DNA of 41,620 nucleotides from Clostridia bacterium (GTDB taxonomy: Bacteria; Bacillota; Clostridia; Christensenellales; Borkfalkiaceae). Position 1 is the first letter of the stretch; the number at the start of each line of letters is the position of its first letter. The stretch is from contig CAAGLC010000110.1 of NCBI GenBank assembly GCA_900770685.1, positions 1-41,620 of the forward strand. Direction: 5' to 3'. Under the pieces are notes generated by a model. It saw nothing but the letters and a program-made list of their open reading frames with translations, did not search any database and was not told where the DNA came from. Made by a program: the position numbers and the translations under genes. This document shows, piece after piece, positions 1-7,843 of the stretch.

Positions 1-389
1 ACCGGAAAGTTCTAGCGTAACCGTAACCTTAGAAAACGTATATATACAAAGAGACGGTTCTGCTTCAAGCAGTAGCTCTTCGGCAAACGGCGTTATCTTC
101 GCTTCAGATTATAACGATGGAGATAGTACGGCAACCGCATTATGCAAATTAACGTTAACTAACGTTATAATAGATTACAAAGCACAGTCGTCAAGTAGGG
201 CTGTAATAGCAGGCACAGGTTCTTGGGCAAACGCAAACGCAAGTGGAACGTTTAATAACGTTTACTTCATTACTAATGCGAAAGTAACCAACGGAGCAAG
301 TACTCTAACCGGTATTAATAAGTATAGTAGCGTTGAAGCGATGGATGGGGCTAATAACGATTATTCAGGATTTGATTCTGAGTATTGGA
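1..389 (+). repeat. In-gene direct repeat, copy 1 (3' part)
   Basis: Nearly identical to 1312-1700 with a constant offset of 1311 bases (437 codons), so the repeat is in frame. Long blocks are identical at DNA level, with scattered substitutions between. The matching stops abruptly after GAGTATTGGA. The 5' part of this copy lies outside the window. Confidence 0.93.
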
Positions 390-3300
390 ACGTTACCGAA
401 GGGGGTATACCTGGATGGAAAGCCTTTGTTTCAACTGCATACTTAAAAGATTCAGATGGTAATTTAATCGATTCTATTTCCATTACGGAAGGAGGAGAAT
501 TTAATTTTAACGTTGGCGTTAAAAACACCTTTGGCGAAGGAGCGTTTACGATTAGCGTATCTCCCGCAAACGAAGATATAACGTTAACGGGCAACGTTTT
601 AACTATAAATGCAGGATTGCCGGAAGAATATAATGCAACTTTAACCATATCTTCTGCCGACGGTTCGTGCCAAACTCAATATCCTATTATCGTTAACACG
701 AGAGTTTATCCCGTGATTAAAGAGTCGGTGTTTATTGACAGAGGAACGGGTAAAATTTACTTAAACGAAACGGAGTTTTACGGTGAGCAACCTTCTGCCG
801 TTAAGTTCAACGGAGTAAACGTGCTTAGCGAAGAGGTTATTAACGTTGAAGAAATTAGAAAAGTTTCAGGCAAGCCTTTCTCTTTGGATATGACCTTCAA
901 AGGCGCAGTTTATAGATTTAACAACGCAGTTATTTGTGATAAAGTGTTTATAAACACTAGCGAGTCGAGAGCAGATATGGCTTCGACGTTTAGCGACGAA
1001 ACGAGCGATAGTGGATACTACGTAGTTTTAGAAGATATTACTTTTGACGAGCAAACCGTTTTATCTAGTTCGGGCGCAACGGAAATATTTGCAAACACCA
1101 ATAACACGGCTGTGTTTAGTGGAAGACTTGACGGAAGAGGACACGTGCTAAACGGACCTATTCTAATGAACGCAACCCAAAAGAACAGTATGTTCGGTGT
1201 AGCGGGCGACGGAGCAACTGTAGAAAATATTGCGATAATAAACGTTAAGAGATATTATAACGGAAATATCGAGTATAAATACGGAACGAGAACTTCAGTT
1301 TTATTTAGAAGACCGGAAAGTTCTAGCGTAACCGTAACCTTAGAGAACGTATATATACAAAGAGACGCTTCGGCTTCAAGTAGCGCTGCTTCGGCAAACG
1401 GCGTTATCTTCGCTTCAGATTATAACGATGGAGATAGTACGGCAACCGAATTATGTACGTTAAACTTAACCAACGTTATTATAGATTATAAGGCGCAGTC
1501 TACTAACAGATCGGTAATTGCAGGCACAGGTTCTTGGGTAAATGCAAATGCGAGTGGAACGTTTAATAACGTTTACTTCATTACTAATGCGAAAGTAACA
1601 AACGGAGCAAGTACTCTAACCGGTATTAATAAGTATAGTAGCGTTGAAGCGATGAAAGGGGCTAATAACGATTATTCAGGATTTGATTCTGAGTATTGGA
1701 CTTTAGAAGATGGTATTCCCGTTTGGAACACTCTTCCTAAGGCAGAAACGGTAAAACAAATGCTTTCAATCGTTACTAACGGAACTTCTGCTTATTCGGT
1801 AATAGATTACGGTAGTTCGGGAAGAGCTAGACCTGCTTGGAGAATAGTTGACGTTATAAGAGAGGCAACTGGGGCAGAATTAACCTATAAGACCTCGGTT
1901 TCATCTTCAAAATTAAGCACTACTAATTACTATATTTCGGTAGGTAATACTAGTGTATTACAACAAGCAATAGCGGATGGAAAGGTTGAGGCTAACGTAA
2001 ATAAGTACGAGTTTAAGATTGCAGTAGTAGATAATACTATTTTCTTAATTGGTAATAATGAAAAAACTCTTACGTATGCGGCAGGTGAATTCTTAAAAAT
2101 GACGTTAGGGTTTGAGGTTTATGGTAAAATCCCCGGCGTGACGCAGGCAAACAACCTTCAAGCTTCCGATGGAGACTATAAACACTTATTGTACGTTTTG
2201 AATTCAACTTCAAACATGCAAATTGAAAAGAATTTAGAGTATATTGGTTCACCATCGTTTGATATTCGTCAAAGAATTAACGGAACGTTCAATATTTCCA
2301 GTCCAACTAACGATAATTATGGTAAAATAGGCTCCGTTGATAAAGCATATTCAGACATTATGGGCTATACGCTATTTAAGGACTATATGCTACCCGTAGG
2401 CGGTGAAAGTGGAGACTATTTCCACAACACGGACGAATATTTATCTTACGACGAACTCGGAGGCGATCATCCTAAGTGGTTTGGGGACTATAGAGGTTCT
2501 AAATACAACTCAGATAATAACGGCAAGTTAAATCAACTTTGTTACACCGCACACGGAGATGCTAGCGAATATCAGTTAATGATTGAAGCGTGTGCATTAA
2601 AGGTAATTGATGCGATTATGGCAGACACGAGTGGTAAAAATGGCATTGCATTCACGGTGGAGGACGGAAGAACGCATTGTGACTGTGCAACCTGTACCGC
2701 TGGATTTGCTAGATACGGCACTATGTCCGGTGTGGTTTGTGAATTCCTTAACGATATGTGTGAGTATGTTGACGAATGGATGATTGAAAACCCAACTTAC
2801 GCAAGAGAATTTGCCATTTACATGTTTGCATATTTGCCGACGGATAGGCAAGCGCCCGTAGAGTGGAGCGAAACGCAACAAAAATGGGTAGGTAAAAACG
2901 GTTTAACTATGTATAAGGGCGAAAACGTAAGCGCATCAGTTTACTTAGTAACCCAAACTATGGGAATAAAAGCATACCCTGGAATCAAAGAAAACGATTT
3001 AAAACCGAGTTTTGACGAAGTGTTAAACGACAACACGGTTTACGATTTATCTAAACTCGATTACTACGATTACGGAAAGACCACGGCAAGAGACCTCATA
3101 GAACAATGGAGTGATTTTGCCGACGGAACGCCAATGTACTTGTGGTATTACACGCAAGTAGCGTCCAACGTATTAATACCGTACTATTCGGCAGAGTTAT
3201 TCTGTGACGATTTCTATTCGTGGTTACAATCAAAGAACGTTAAGAGTATATATTTCTATGCCAATGCGCAGGAAACGAAAGCAAGTTCAGGTTATAATAA

Positions 3301-4342
3301 CCTTAGAGCATACGTTATATCGAGAATGACGTGGGATGCGTCTTTAGAATTAGACCAAGTAGTTGACGATTGGTTTGAGAACGTGTTTAAGGACGGCGCG
3401 GTAGTTCAAAAAATGAAAGAAGCGTATAATTATGCAATGAACTTAGCGTTAAAAGCGTCGTACCTTGGAGGACAAATAGGTAAGACTATGGCTGACGACT
3501 TCACCCGTGAGCAGGAATTACAACAATACTACACCACGGTTGGTATAGCAGGTAAACACTTCACTGTGTCTAGTCTAATGAACCTATACAATATGTATAA
3601 GGAAGCAAATAGGTTAGCAGAACTTGCATTTGCAAACGATTCTGCAACGTTGGCAAACGTAAAGAAATTCATTGATTGCGAGTGGCTATCGCCAATATAT
3701 TTATTGCTTCGTTATAACGTAAGTAACCCAGTAGTTATAGCAAATAGAGCAGAGCTAGTTGCCAAGTATAACCAAATCGTTAGCGACACGGGAATAGACC
3801 TAACCGGTGAACAAGCGCATTGTCCGCCACCGGAAATCGTTGGGAAAGGCGCGTGTGTAGAGCTAGTAGTATCGACTATGATTGACGTAGATAAGGGAAT
3901 AAATACGTCGACCGATAATTTCATACCGATAAATCAGAGTGAGTACTACGACGAGGATACTATGACTTTCACGTTTAAGAAAGGCAACAGGTTTAAATTC
4001 CGTTTAAGAACCACGGAAAATATTTACGGCGAAGACGGAACGCTTCTTTACGCTCAAGGCGAGTTTATAGACGGAACCACAGGGGCGAACGGAGGCAGGG
4101 AAGTTTGCAACTATTGGATTAAACCAGGTAGAGATCAATCGGTAGACCACATCGGTGATTACGTAACCTATTCTGGCACATATCCGGGCGAAATGATAGT
4201 CAAAAATGCAATCGTTCCGACGGCAACCTACACGCCAAGCGAAGAGGTGTATATATTCTATACTCTTTCTTGCGGAACGAGTTTTACTAAGAGTTCATAC
4301 AACGCAAACGTTTATAAATTTAACGTTAAAGCCGTAGCGTAA
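2..4342 (+). CDS. Giant secreted surface protein, 5' end outside window: beta-helix-like modules plus GH67N/DUF4838-like region
   Basis: The frame is open from the left edge, so the gene begins outside the window; the first internal ATG (341) lies in the middle of a repeat and is not a credible start. Order seen: the end of a beta-helix-like module (to about 420), an Ig-like linker (about 425-700), a second complete module (about 706-1730), a GH67N-like domain (about 1740-2150), a DUF4838-like region (about 2160-3800) and a C-terminal beta-rich domain (about 3860-4339). DUF4838 is supported by the cysteine cluster TVEDGRTHCDCATC near 2655-2695, as in alpha-glucuronidase-like proteins. There is no LPXTG motif or C-terminal membrane anchor. 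A secreted glycan-binding or glycan-cleaving role is inferred from the domains and neighbours; the catalytic activity is unknown. Confidence 0.75.
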   Translation, partial: PESSSVTVTLENVYIQRDGSASSSSSSANGVIFASDYNDGDSTATALCKLTLTNVIIDYKAQSSSRAVIAGTGSWANANASGTFNNVYFITNAKVTNGASTLTGINKYSSVEAMDGANNDYSGFDSEYWNVTEGGIPGWKAFVSTAYLKDSDGNLIDSISITEGGEFNFNVGVKNTFGEGAFTISVSPANEDITLTGNVLTINAGLPEEYNATLTISSADGSCQTQYPIIVNTRVYPVIKESVFIDRGTGKIYLNETEFYGEQPSAVKFNGVNVLSEEVINVEEIRKVSGKPFSLDMTFKGAVYRFNNAVICDKVFINTSESRADMASTFSDETSDSGYYVVLEDITFDEQTVLSSSGATEIFANTNNTAVFSGRLDGRGHVLNGPILMNATQKNSMFGVAGDGATVENIAIINVKRYYNGNIEYKYGTRTSVLFRRPESSSVTVTLENVYIQRDASASSSAASANGVIFASDYNDGDSTATELCTLNLTNVIIDYKAQSTNRSVIAGTGSWVNANASGTFNNVYFITNAKVTNGASTLTGINKYSSVEAMKGANNDYSGFDSEYWTLEDGIPVWNTLPKAETVKQMLSIVTNGTSAYSVIDYGSSGRARPAWRIVDVIREATGAELTYKTSVSSSKLSTTNYYISVGNTSVLQQAIADGKVEANVNKYEFKIAVVDNTIFLIGNNEKTLTYAAGEFLKMTLGFEVYGKIPGVTQANNLQASDGDYKHLLYVLNSTSNMQIEKNLEYIGSPSFDIRQRINGTFNISSPTNDNYGKIGSVDKAYSDIMGYTLFKDYMLPVGGESGDYFHNTDEYLSYDELGGDHPKWFGDYRGSKYNSDNNGKLNQLCYTAHGDASEYQLMIEACALKVIDAIMADTSGKNGIAFTVEDGRTHCDCATCTAGFARYGTMSGVVCEFLNDMCEYVDEWMIENPTYAREFAIYMFAYLPTDRQAPVEWSETQQKWVGKNGLTMYKGENVSASVYLVTQTMGIKAYPGIKENDLKPSFDEVLNDNTVYDLSKLDYYDYGKTTARDLIEQWSDFADGTPMYLWYYTQVASNVLIPYYSAELFCDDFYSWLQSKNVKSIYFYANAQETKASSGYNNLRAYVISRMTWDASLELDQVVDDWFENVFKDGAVVQKMKEAYNYAMNLALKASYLGGQIGKTMADDFTREQELQQYYTTVGIAGKHFTVSSLMNLYNMYKEANRLAELAFANDSATLANVKKFIDCEWLSPIYLLLRYNVSNPVVIANRAELVAKYNQIVSDTGIDLTGEQAHCPPPEIVGKGACVELVVSTMIDVDKGINTSTDNFIPINQSEYYDEDTMTFTFKKGNRFKFRLRTTENIYGEDGTLLYAQGEFIDGTTGANGGREVCNYWIKPGRDQSVDHIGDYVTYSGTYPGEMIVKNAIVPTATYTPSEEVYIFYTLSCGTSFTKSSYNANVYKFNVKAVA
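1312..1700 (+). repeat. In-gene direct repeat, copy 2
   Basis: Second copy of the segment at 1-389, encoding the last rungs of the module (shared blocks TVTLENVYIQRD and GTGSW). The near-identity at DNA level points to recent duplication or continuing recombination within the gene. Confidence 0.93.
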
Positions 4343-4357
4343 GCGAAAATAAAAAAC

Positions 4358-4390
4358 AAAAAGCAACGAAGTTAATTCGTTGCTTTTTTT
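4358..4390. terminator. Bidirectional intrinsic terminator
   Basis: A 10-bp stem, AAGCAACGAA (4361-4370) with TTCGTTGCTT (4376-4385), loop GTTAA, has a T-run on its right and an A-run on its left. It lies between the convergent surface-protein and AraC genes and can serve both. Confidence 0.88.
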
Positions 4391-4403
4391 ATCGCGGTAA
4401 AAA

Positions 4404-5207
4404 TTATTCGCTAAAAGTGTCCTTTTTAAGATATTTATTCGGTGAAACACCGTATTTAGCCTTAAATGCGTTTGAGAAGTTATAGGGGTTGTTATAACCG
4501 ACCAAATACGAAACGTCGGAAATGCTTTTGCCTTCGAGTAAAAGTTTAAGCGCCTCGTTAAGCCTTTTATTTATTAGGTATTCTTTAAGGCTAAACCCGT
4601 ATTGTTTTTTGAACAACTGGCTAAGATAGGTACGGTTATAAGAAAATTGTTTAGCGAGCGACTCAATGGTGATGGGCAACATGAAATTCTTATCGATAAA
4701 ATCTCTAATGCCACGCAAAACGCTTTTAACTTGCTGAGCAAAGATTTCCGCAAGCACGTTAAGAAGAATTTCTGCAACAGGCTCGGCGTAAACGGGTTCG
4801 CCACGAGATAAAAGTCTTTCAATCTGCGAAAAATAATCGGTTGAAAGGTTGTGAACGGTGGTGACGTCGTCAAGTTTTTTTGCATAAGCGCCGTAAAACC
4901 CAATCCATGCATAAGAGCAGGTGGAGTTAAACTCGTATGAGATAGGAACGTGAGGTTTGGCTATAAAAACCTGTCCCTTTTTTACCGTATGAACTGTTCC
5001 GCTTTCGGTGAACTTGCATTCGCCGTCGTGTAAAAGATGAATAACGTAACAAAATCGTTTAGAAACAGAAGGGTGTAAATTGTCAGCCGGCTTATTTTTG
5101 TTATATCCTATAAAAATAGGGGTGAGTTCATCAAAGTTAACAATTTTTCCGCTATAATCGTTTGCCGAGTAGTGGATTGAGCGTTCAACGGTTACAAAAG
5201 AAGACAT
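4404..5207 (-). CDS. AraC-family transcriptional regulator
   Basis: A 267-residue regulator. The N-terminal half is a cupin-like sensor domain (around GQVFIAKPHVPISYEF, which precedes the turn before the AraC-type beta strand). The C-terminal ~100 residues hold the two AraC helix-turn-helix motifs, with hallmarks TIESLAKQF...YLSQLFKKQYG and ISDVSYLVGYNNPYNFSNAFKAKYG...SPNKY. The start at 5207 is chosen because GGAGGT lies just upstream (GGAGGTATTATG); an ATG at 5234 would add nine residues and has no such site. It faces away from the glycosidase-like gene across a shared 196-base promoter region, the usual layout for a local activator of sugar genes. The ligand is unknown, probably a sugar released by the neighbouring enzymes. 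Confidence 0.9.
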   Translation of the reverse strand: MSSFVTVERSIHYSANDYSGKIVNFDELTPIFIGYNKNKPADNLHPSVSKRFCYVIHLLHDGECKFTESGTVHTVKKGQVFIAKPHVPISYEFNSTCSYAWIGFYGAYAKKLDDVTTVHNLSTDYFSQIERLLSRGEPVYAEPVAEILLNVLAEIFAQQVKSVLRGIRDFIDKNFMLPITIESLAKQFSYNRTYLSQLFKKQYGFSLKEYLINKRLNEALKLLLEGKSISDVSYLVGYNNPYNFSNAFKAKYGVSPNKYLKKDTFSE

Positions 5208-5258
5208 AATACCTCCAAACATATTAAAATACAAGAAAAAATCGTAATATTTATTAAA

Positions 5259-5287
5259 ATGTTAGCATAATTTAGATAAAAAATCAA
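5259..5287 (-). promoter_or_regulatory. Sigma-A promoter of the AraC gene
   Basis: Read on the minus strand: TTGATT (5287-5282), 17-base spacer, extended -10 TGC-TAACAT (5264-5259). Confidence 0.6.
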
Positions 5288-5346
5288 GATTAAGTAAAAA
5301 ATAAAATAAAATCAATAAAAACCGGTATATCAAAAAAACTAAAGCG

Positions 5347-5375
5347 TTGACGAAAAAAAGATAGTGTGTTAAAAT
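5347..5375 (+). promoter_or_regulatory. Sigma-A promoter of the glycosidase-like gene
   Basis: TTGACG (5347-5352), 17-base spacer, TAAAAT (5370-5375), about 25 bases before the ribosome binding site GTGGAGG of the gene at 5404. The AT-rich 5288-5346 segment between this and the AraC promoter would suit AraC operators, but no clear direct repeat was recognised. Confidence 0.75.
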
Positions 5376-5403
5376 AATTTTAAGGATAACGTGGAGGACA
5401 AGT

Positions 5404-7476
5404 ATGGAATTAAAACTCGAAAACAAATATGATTTTAGAGAAAGGCTATTAAAACTTTACGACGAGGGAGCGATCGTTGCCGAAAGGGAAAAAGAGACTA
5501 ACGAAATTAGTTTTAAATCGGGCGTCGTTTTTGAAAACGTTAATGGGAAAGTCCTAAAAAAAGCGACTGAAGAGTTTAAAGAATTTTTAAAAGTAGAAGG
5601 CGAAATAAAAGACTGCAAGGAAGATGCGGTAGTTATAAAATTTATAAAGGATGACAACGAGTTAGGCGAGTTTGCGACTTTTAAGGGGAGAGCGATAACC
5701 GTAACCGATAAAGAAGTAATTATCAACGGTTATGACGAAAGGGGTTGTGCGCAAGCCTTATACGATATAGAAAAAGAGTTAAAAAGGAATAAAGCGCCCT
5801 ATTTGGCCAAAGGTGAAAGGAAAAAAAGGCCGGCATTTTCACCAAGGATGGTGCACTCTGCTTACGGCTTAGATATTTTCCCCGATAACTATATGTTAAA
5901 CCTGGTAAAAGACGGGGTGGATTCCATAGTATTGTTCTGCAAGGGCGTAAACGAGAATAGAGTTGGTGAGTTTGACTTTAACGACGTTATAGAAAGAGCC
6001 GAAAGTTTTGGACTTGACACCTATGCGTACTGCAGTTTTGTAAACTTCGTTTCTCCGTTTGATGAAGACGCCGAAGAGAAATACGAAAAAGTATACACTG
6101 AGTTTTTCAGAGCGCACAACGGGTTTAAGGGAATGATATTCGTTGGCGAATCGGTGGAATTTCCAAGCCGTGACAAAAACGTAGAGCCCGTATATTTTTA
6201 CGACAGGCAAAACGCCGGTGTTGAAGATAGTGGAAAGCCGGGACCAGGTTGGTGGCCGTGTGAAGACTATCCCGATTGGTTAGATTTAGTAAAGAGAAGT
6301 ATAAGAAAAGCCAAGCCTGACGCAGAGATAATATTCTGGACTTATAATTGGGGCTACGTAAATAAGGAAGCGAGAATAAGGCTATTAGAGAAGTTGCCAA
6401 CCGATATAAGTTTATTAGTAACCTACGAAATGTTCGAGCGTTATAAATTAGGCGGAAATAGAGTGCTTGGTTGCGATTACACCTTGGCTGTAGTAGGACC
6501 GGGTAAATATTTTATAAGCGAAGCCGAAATTGCCAAAAAAAGAGGCATCAAACTTTACGCAATGAGTAATTCGGGTGGAAGAACGTGGGACTTTGGTATG
6601 CTCCCCGTAGAACCCGTTCCGGAACAATGGAAAGCGAGATACGAAGCGCTATTAAAGAGCAGGGAAGACTATTCGCTTTCCGGCTTAATGGAAAGCCACC
6701 ATTACGGAACTACGCCGTCGTTTATAAGTAGATTTGAGTATTATTGCTTTACTATTACCGAAGACAAGCGAAATTATAATACCGACGAGTGCTTGAACTT
6801 AGCGCTAAAAGAATATTTTGGCGAGAACGCTCTACAAGTAAGGCAAGCAATGAAGGGTATGACCGAAGTTATAAGGACGTATCCCCCGACCGACGAAATG
6901 CATTACGGACCAATGCGAATAGGAACGGCTTATCCAATGTGTTTAGTAAAAGATATGAAACCCGAAGAAGAAAAAGGGCTAATGTTCGGTTTATGGATAT
7001 GCTTTAATACGCTTAAGCCTTGGGATATCGGTAGATACTCGCCGTTTTCGTTAAGAGTAAGGAACGAAATAAAACTTCATAAAAAGAACGTTAAAAGATT
7101 GGAAAAAATAATTAGCGAGTTAGAGAGCATAAAAGAGCCGAACGAGGAATTGTTAAGGCTAATCAATACGGTAAAATATATGAAGTGTATGTTTATAACC
7201 TGTATAAACTCTTACGAATTCTATATCGAAAAGAATAAACTTATGCTTTGCGAAAGAGTGATAGACGTCAAGCGTTGCACGGCAAAAATAAGAAAACTTG
7301 CCGAAAACGAAATTAAAAACGCCGAAGAAAGTATTGAATACGCAAGTAAAGATTCTTCAATAGGATACGAGCCGTCAATGGGCTACGTGGCAAGCCCCGA
7401 TAGAATTGAGTGGAAAATTAAGCAAGTTAAGTATATGCTCCGTTGCGAACTCTCAAATTACGAGAAAAATTTATAG
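5404..7476 (+). CDS. Cytosolic glycoside hydrolase-like protein (GH20b/GH67N-like N-terminus plus barrel)
   Basis: 690 residues without a signal peptide, so probably cytosolic. The first ~140 residues resemble the small alpha/beta domain that precedes the catalytic barrel in GH20 and GH67 enzymes, ending in VIINGYDERGCAQALYDIEKEL and then KKRPAFSPRMVHS, the typical entry to a TIM barrel. The barrel-like part (about 150-420) contains FVGESVEFPSRD and EIIFWTYNWGYV, with acidic residues that could be catalytic. The last ~180 residues are helical and charged. The start has GTGGAGG 7 bases upstream. The substrate cannot be read from sequence; the NagA-like gene downstream favours an amino-sugar glycan. 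Alternatively it is a non-catalytic relative. No obvious terminator follows. Confidence 0.65.
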   Translation: MELKLENKYDFRERLLKLYDEGAIVAEREKETNEISFKSGVVFENVNGKVLKKATEEFKEFLKVEGEIKDCKEDAVVIKFIKDDNELGEFATFKGRAITVTDKEVIINGYDERGCAQALYDIEKELKRNKAPYLAKGERKKRPAFSPRMVHSAYGLDIFPDNYMLNLVKDGVDSIVLFCKGVNENRVGEFDFNDVIERAESFGLDTYAYCSFVNFVSPFDEDAEEKYEKVYTEFFRAHNGFKGMIFVGESVEFPSRDKNVEPVYFYDRQNAGVEDSGKPGPGWWPCEDYPDWLDLVKRSIRKAKPDAEIIFWTYNWGYVNKEARIRLLEKLPTDISLLVTYEMFERYKLGGNRVLGCDYTLAVVGPGKYFISEAEIAKKRGIKLYAMSNSGGRTWDFGMLPVEPVPEQWKARYEALLKSREDYSLSGLMESHHYGTTPSFISRFEYYCFTITEDKRNYNTDECLNLALKEYFGENALQVRQAMKGMTEVIRTYPPTDEMHYGPMRIGTAYPMCLVKDMKPEEEKGLMFGLWICFNTLKPWDIGRYSPFSLRVRNEIKLHKKNVKRLEKIISELESIKEPNEELLRLINTVKYMKCMFITCINSYEFYIEKNKLMLCERVIDVKRCTAKIRKLAENEIKNAEESIEYASKDSSIGYEPSMGYVASPDRIEWKIKQVKYMLRCELSNYEKNL

Positions 7477-7843
7477 CGAAATTTATATATCGCATATAAT
7501 TTTTGCTAAACATTATATAATATATAATATAGTGTAAATTGCATAAGTTTGGCGAGTTGTAAAAAGACCGAAAAAAAGACTTAGGCAACTTGCACAAAAT
7601 TTTCAAATATTGCATTTTAATATGTTTTAGTGGCATTTTTTTGTTGCCTTATTAAAATATTTATAGTAAAATGTTTTATACAAGTGGTGGTGTTTATCTT
7701 AGGATAAATATGCGCTACTTTGGAAAAATAATTATGTAAGGGCAAGAGAAGGGGCAAAAGTTATTGTTTTTCCTAAAGAAAATTTAGAAAAGACTCTTGT
7801 GTTGCAAAAAAGAGAGGCAATAGAGAGAAGGAGGAGAAAAGAC
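7477..7843 (+). other. AT-rich intergenic region with promoter and long 5' leader
   Basis: No supported gene. 7477-7640 is very AT-rich with short TATA-type runs and no convincing terminator. A promoter lies at 7644-7672. The implied leader of about 165 bases contains a small hairpin (TTTATC/GATAAA near 7695-7710) and a nine-codon ATG ORF that starts just after it; I could not match it to a known riboswitch. Confidence 0.5.
7644..7672 (+). promoter_or_regulatory. Promoter of secreted module protein
   Basis: TTGCCT (7644-7649), 17-base spacer, TAAAAT (7667-7672). Confidence 0.55.

Noticed and set aside
341..343. ATG as the start of the giant surface protein
   Set aside because: The same frame is open to the left edge and encodes the matching end of the repeat module; the ATG is inside the repeat, without a signal peptide.
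7477..7843. Degenerate gene or known riboswitch in the leader
   Set aside because: Only a nine-codon ORF and a weak hairpin are present; no aptamer signature was recognised.
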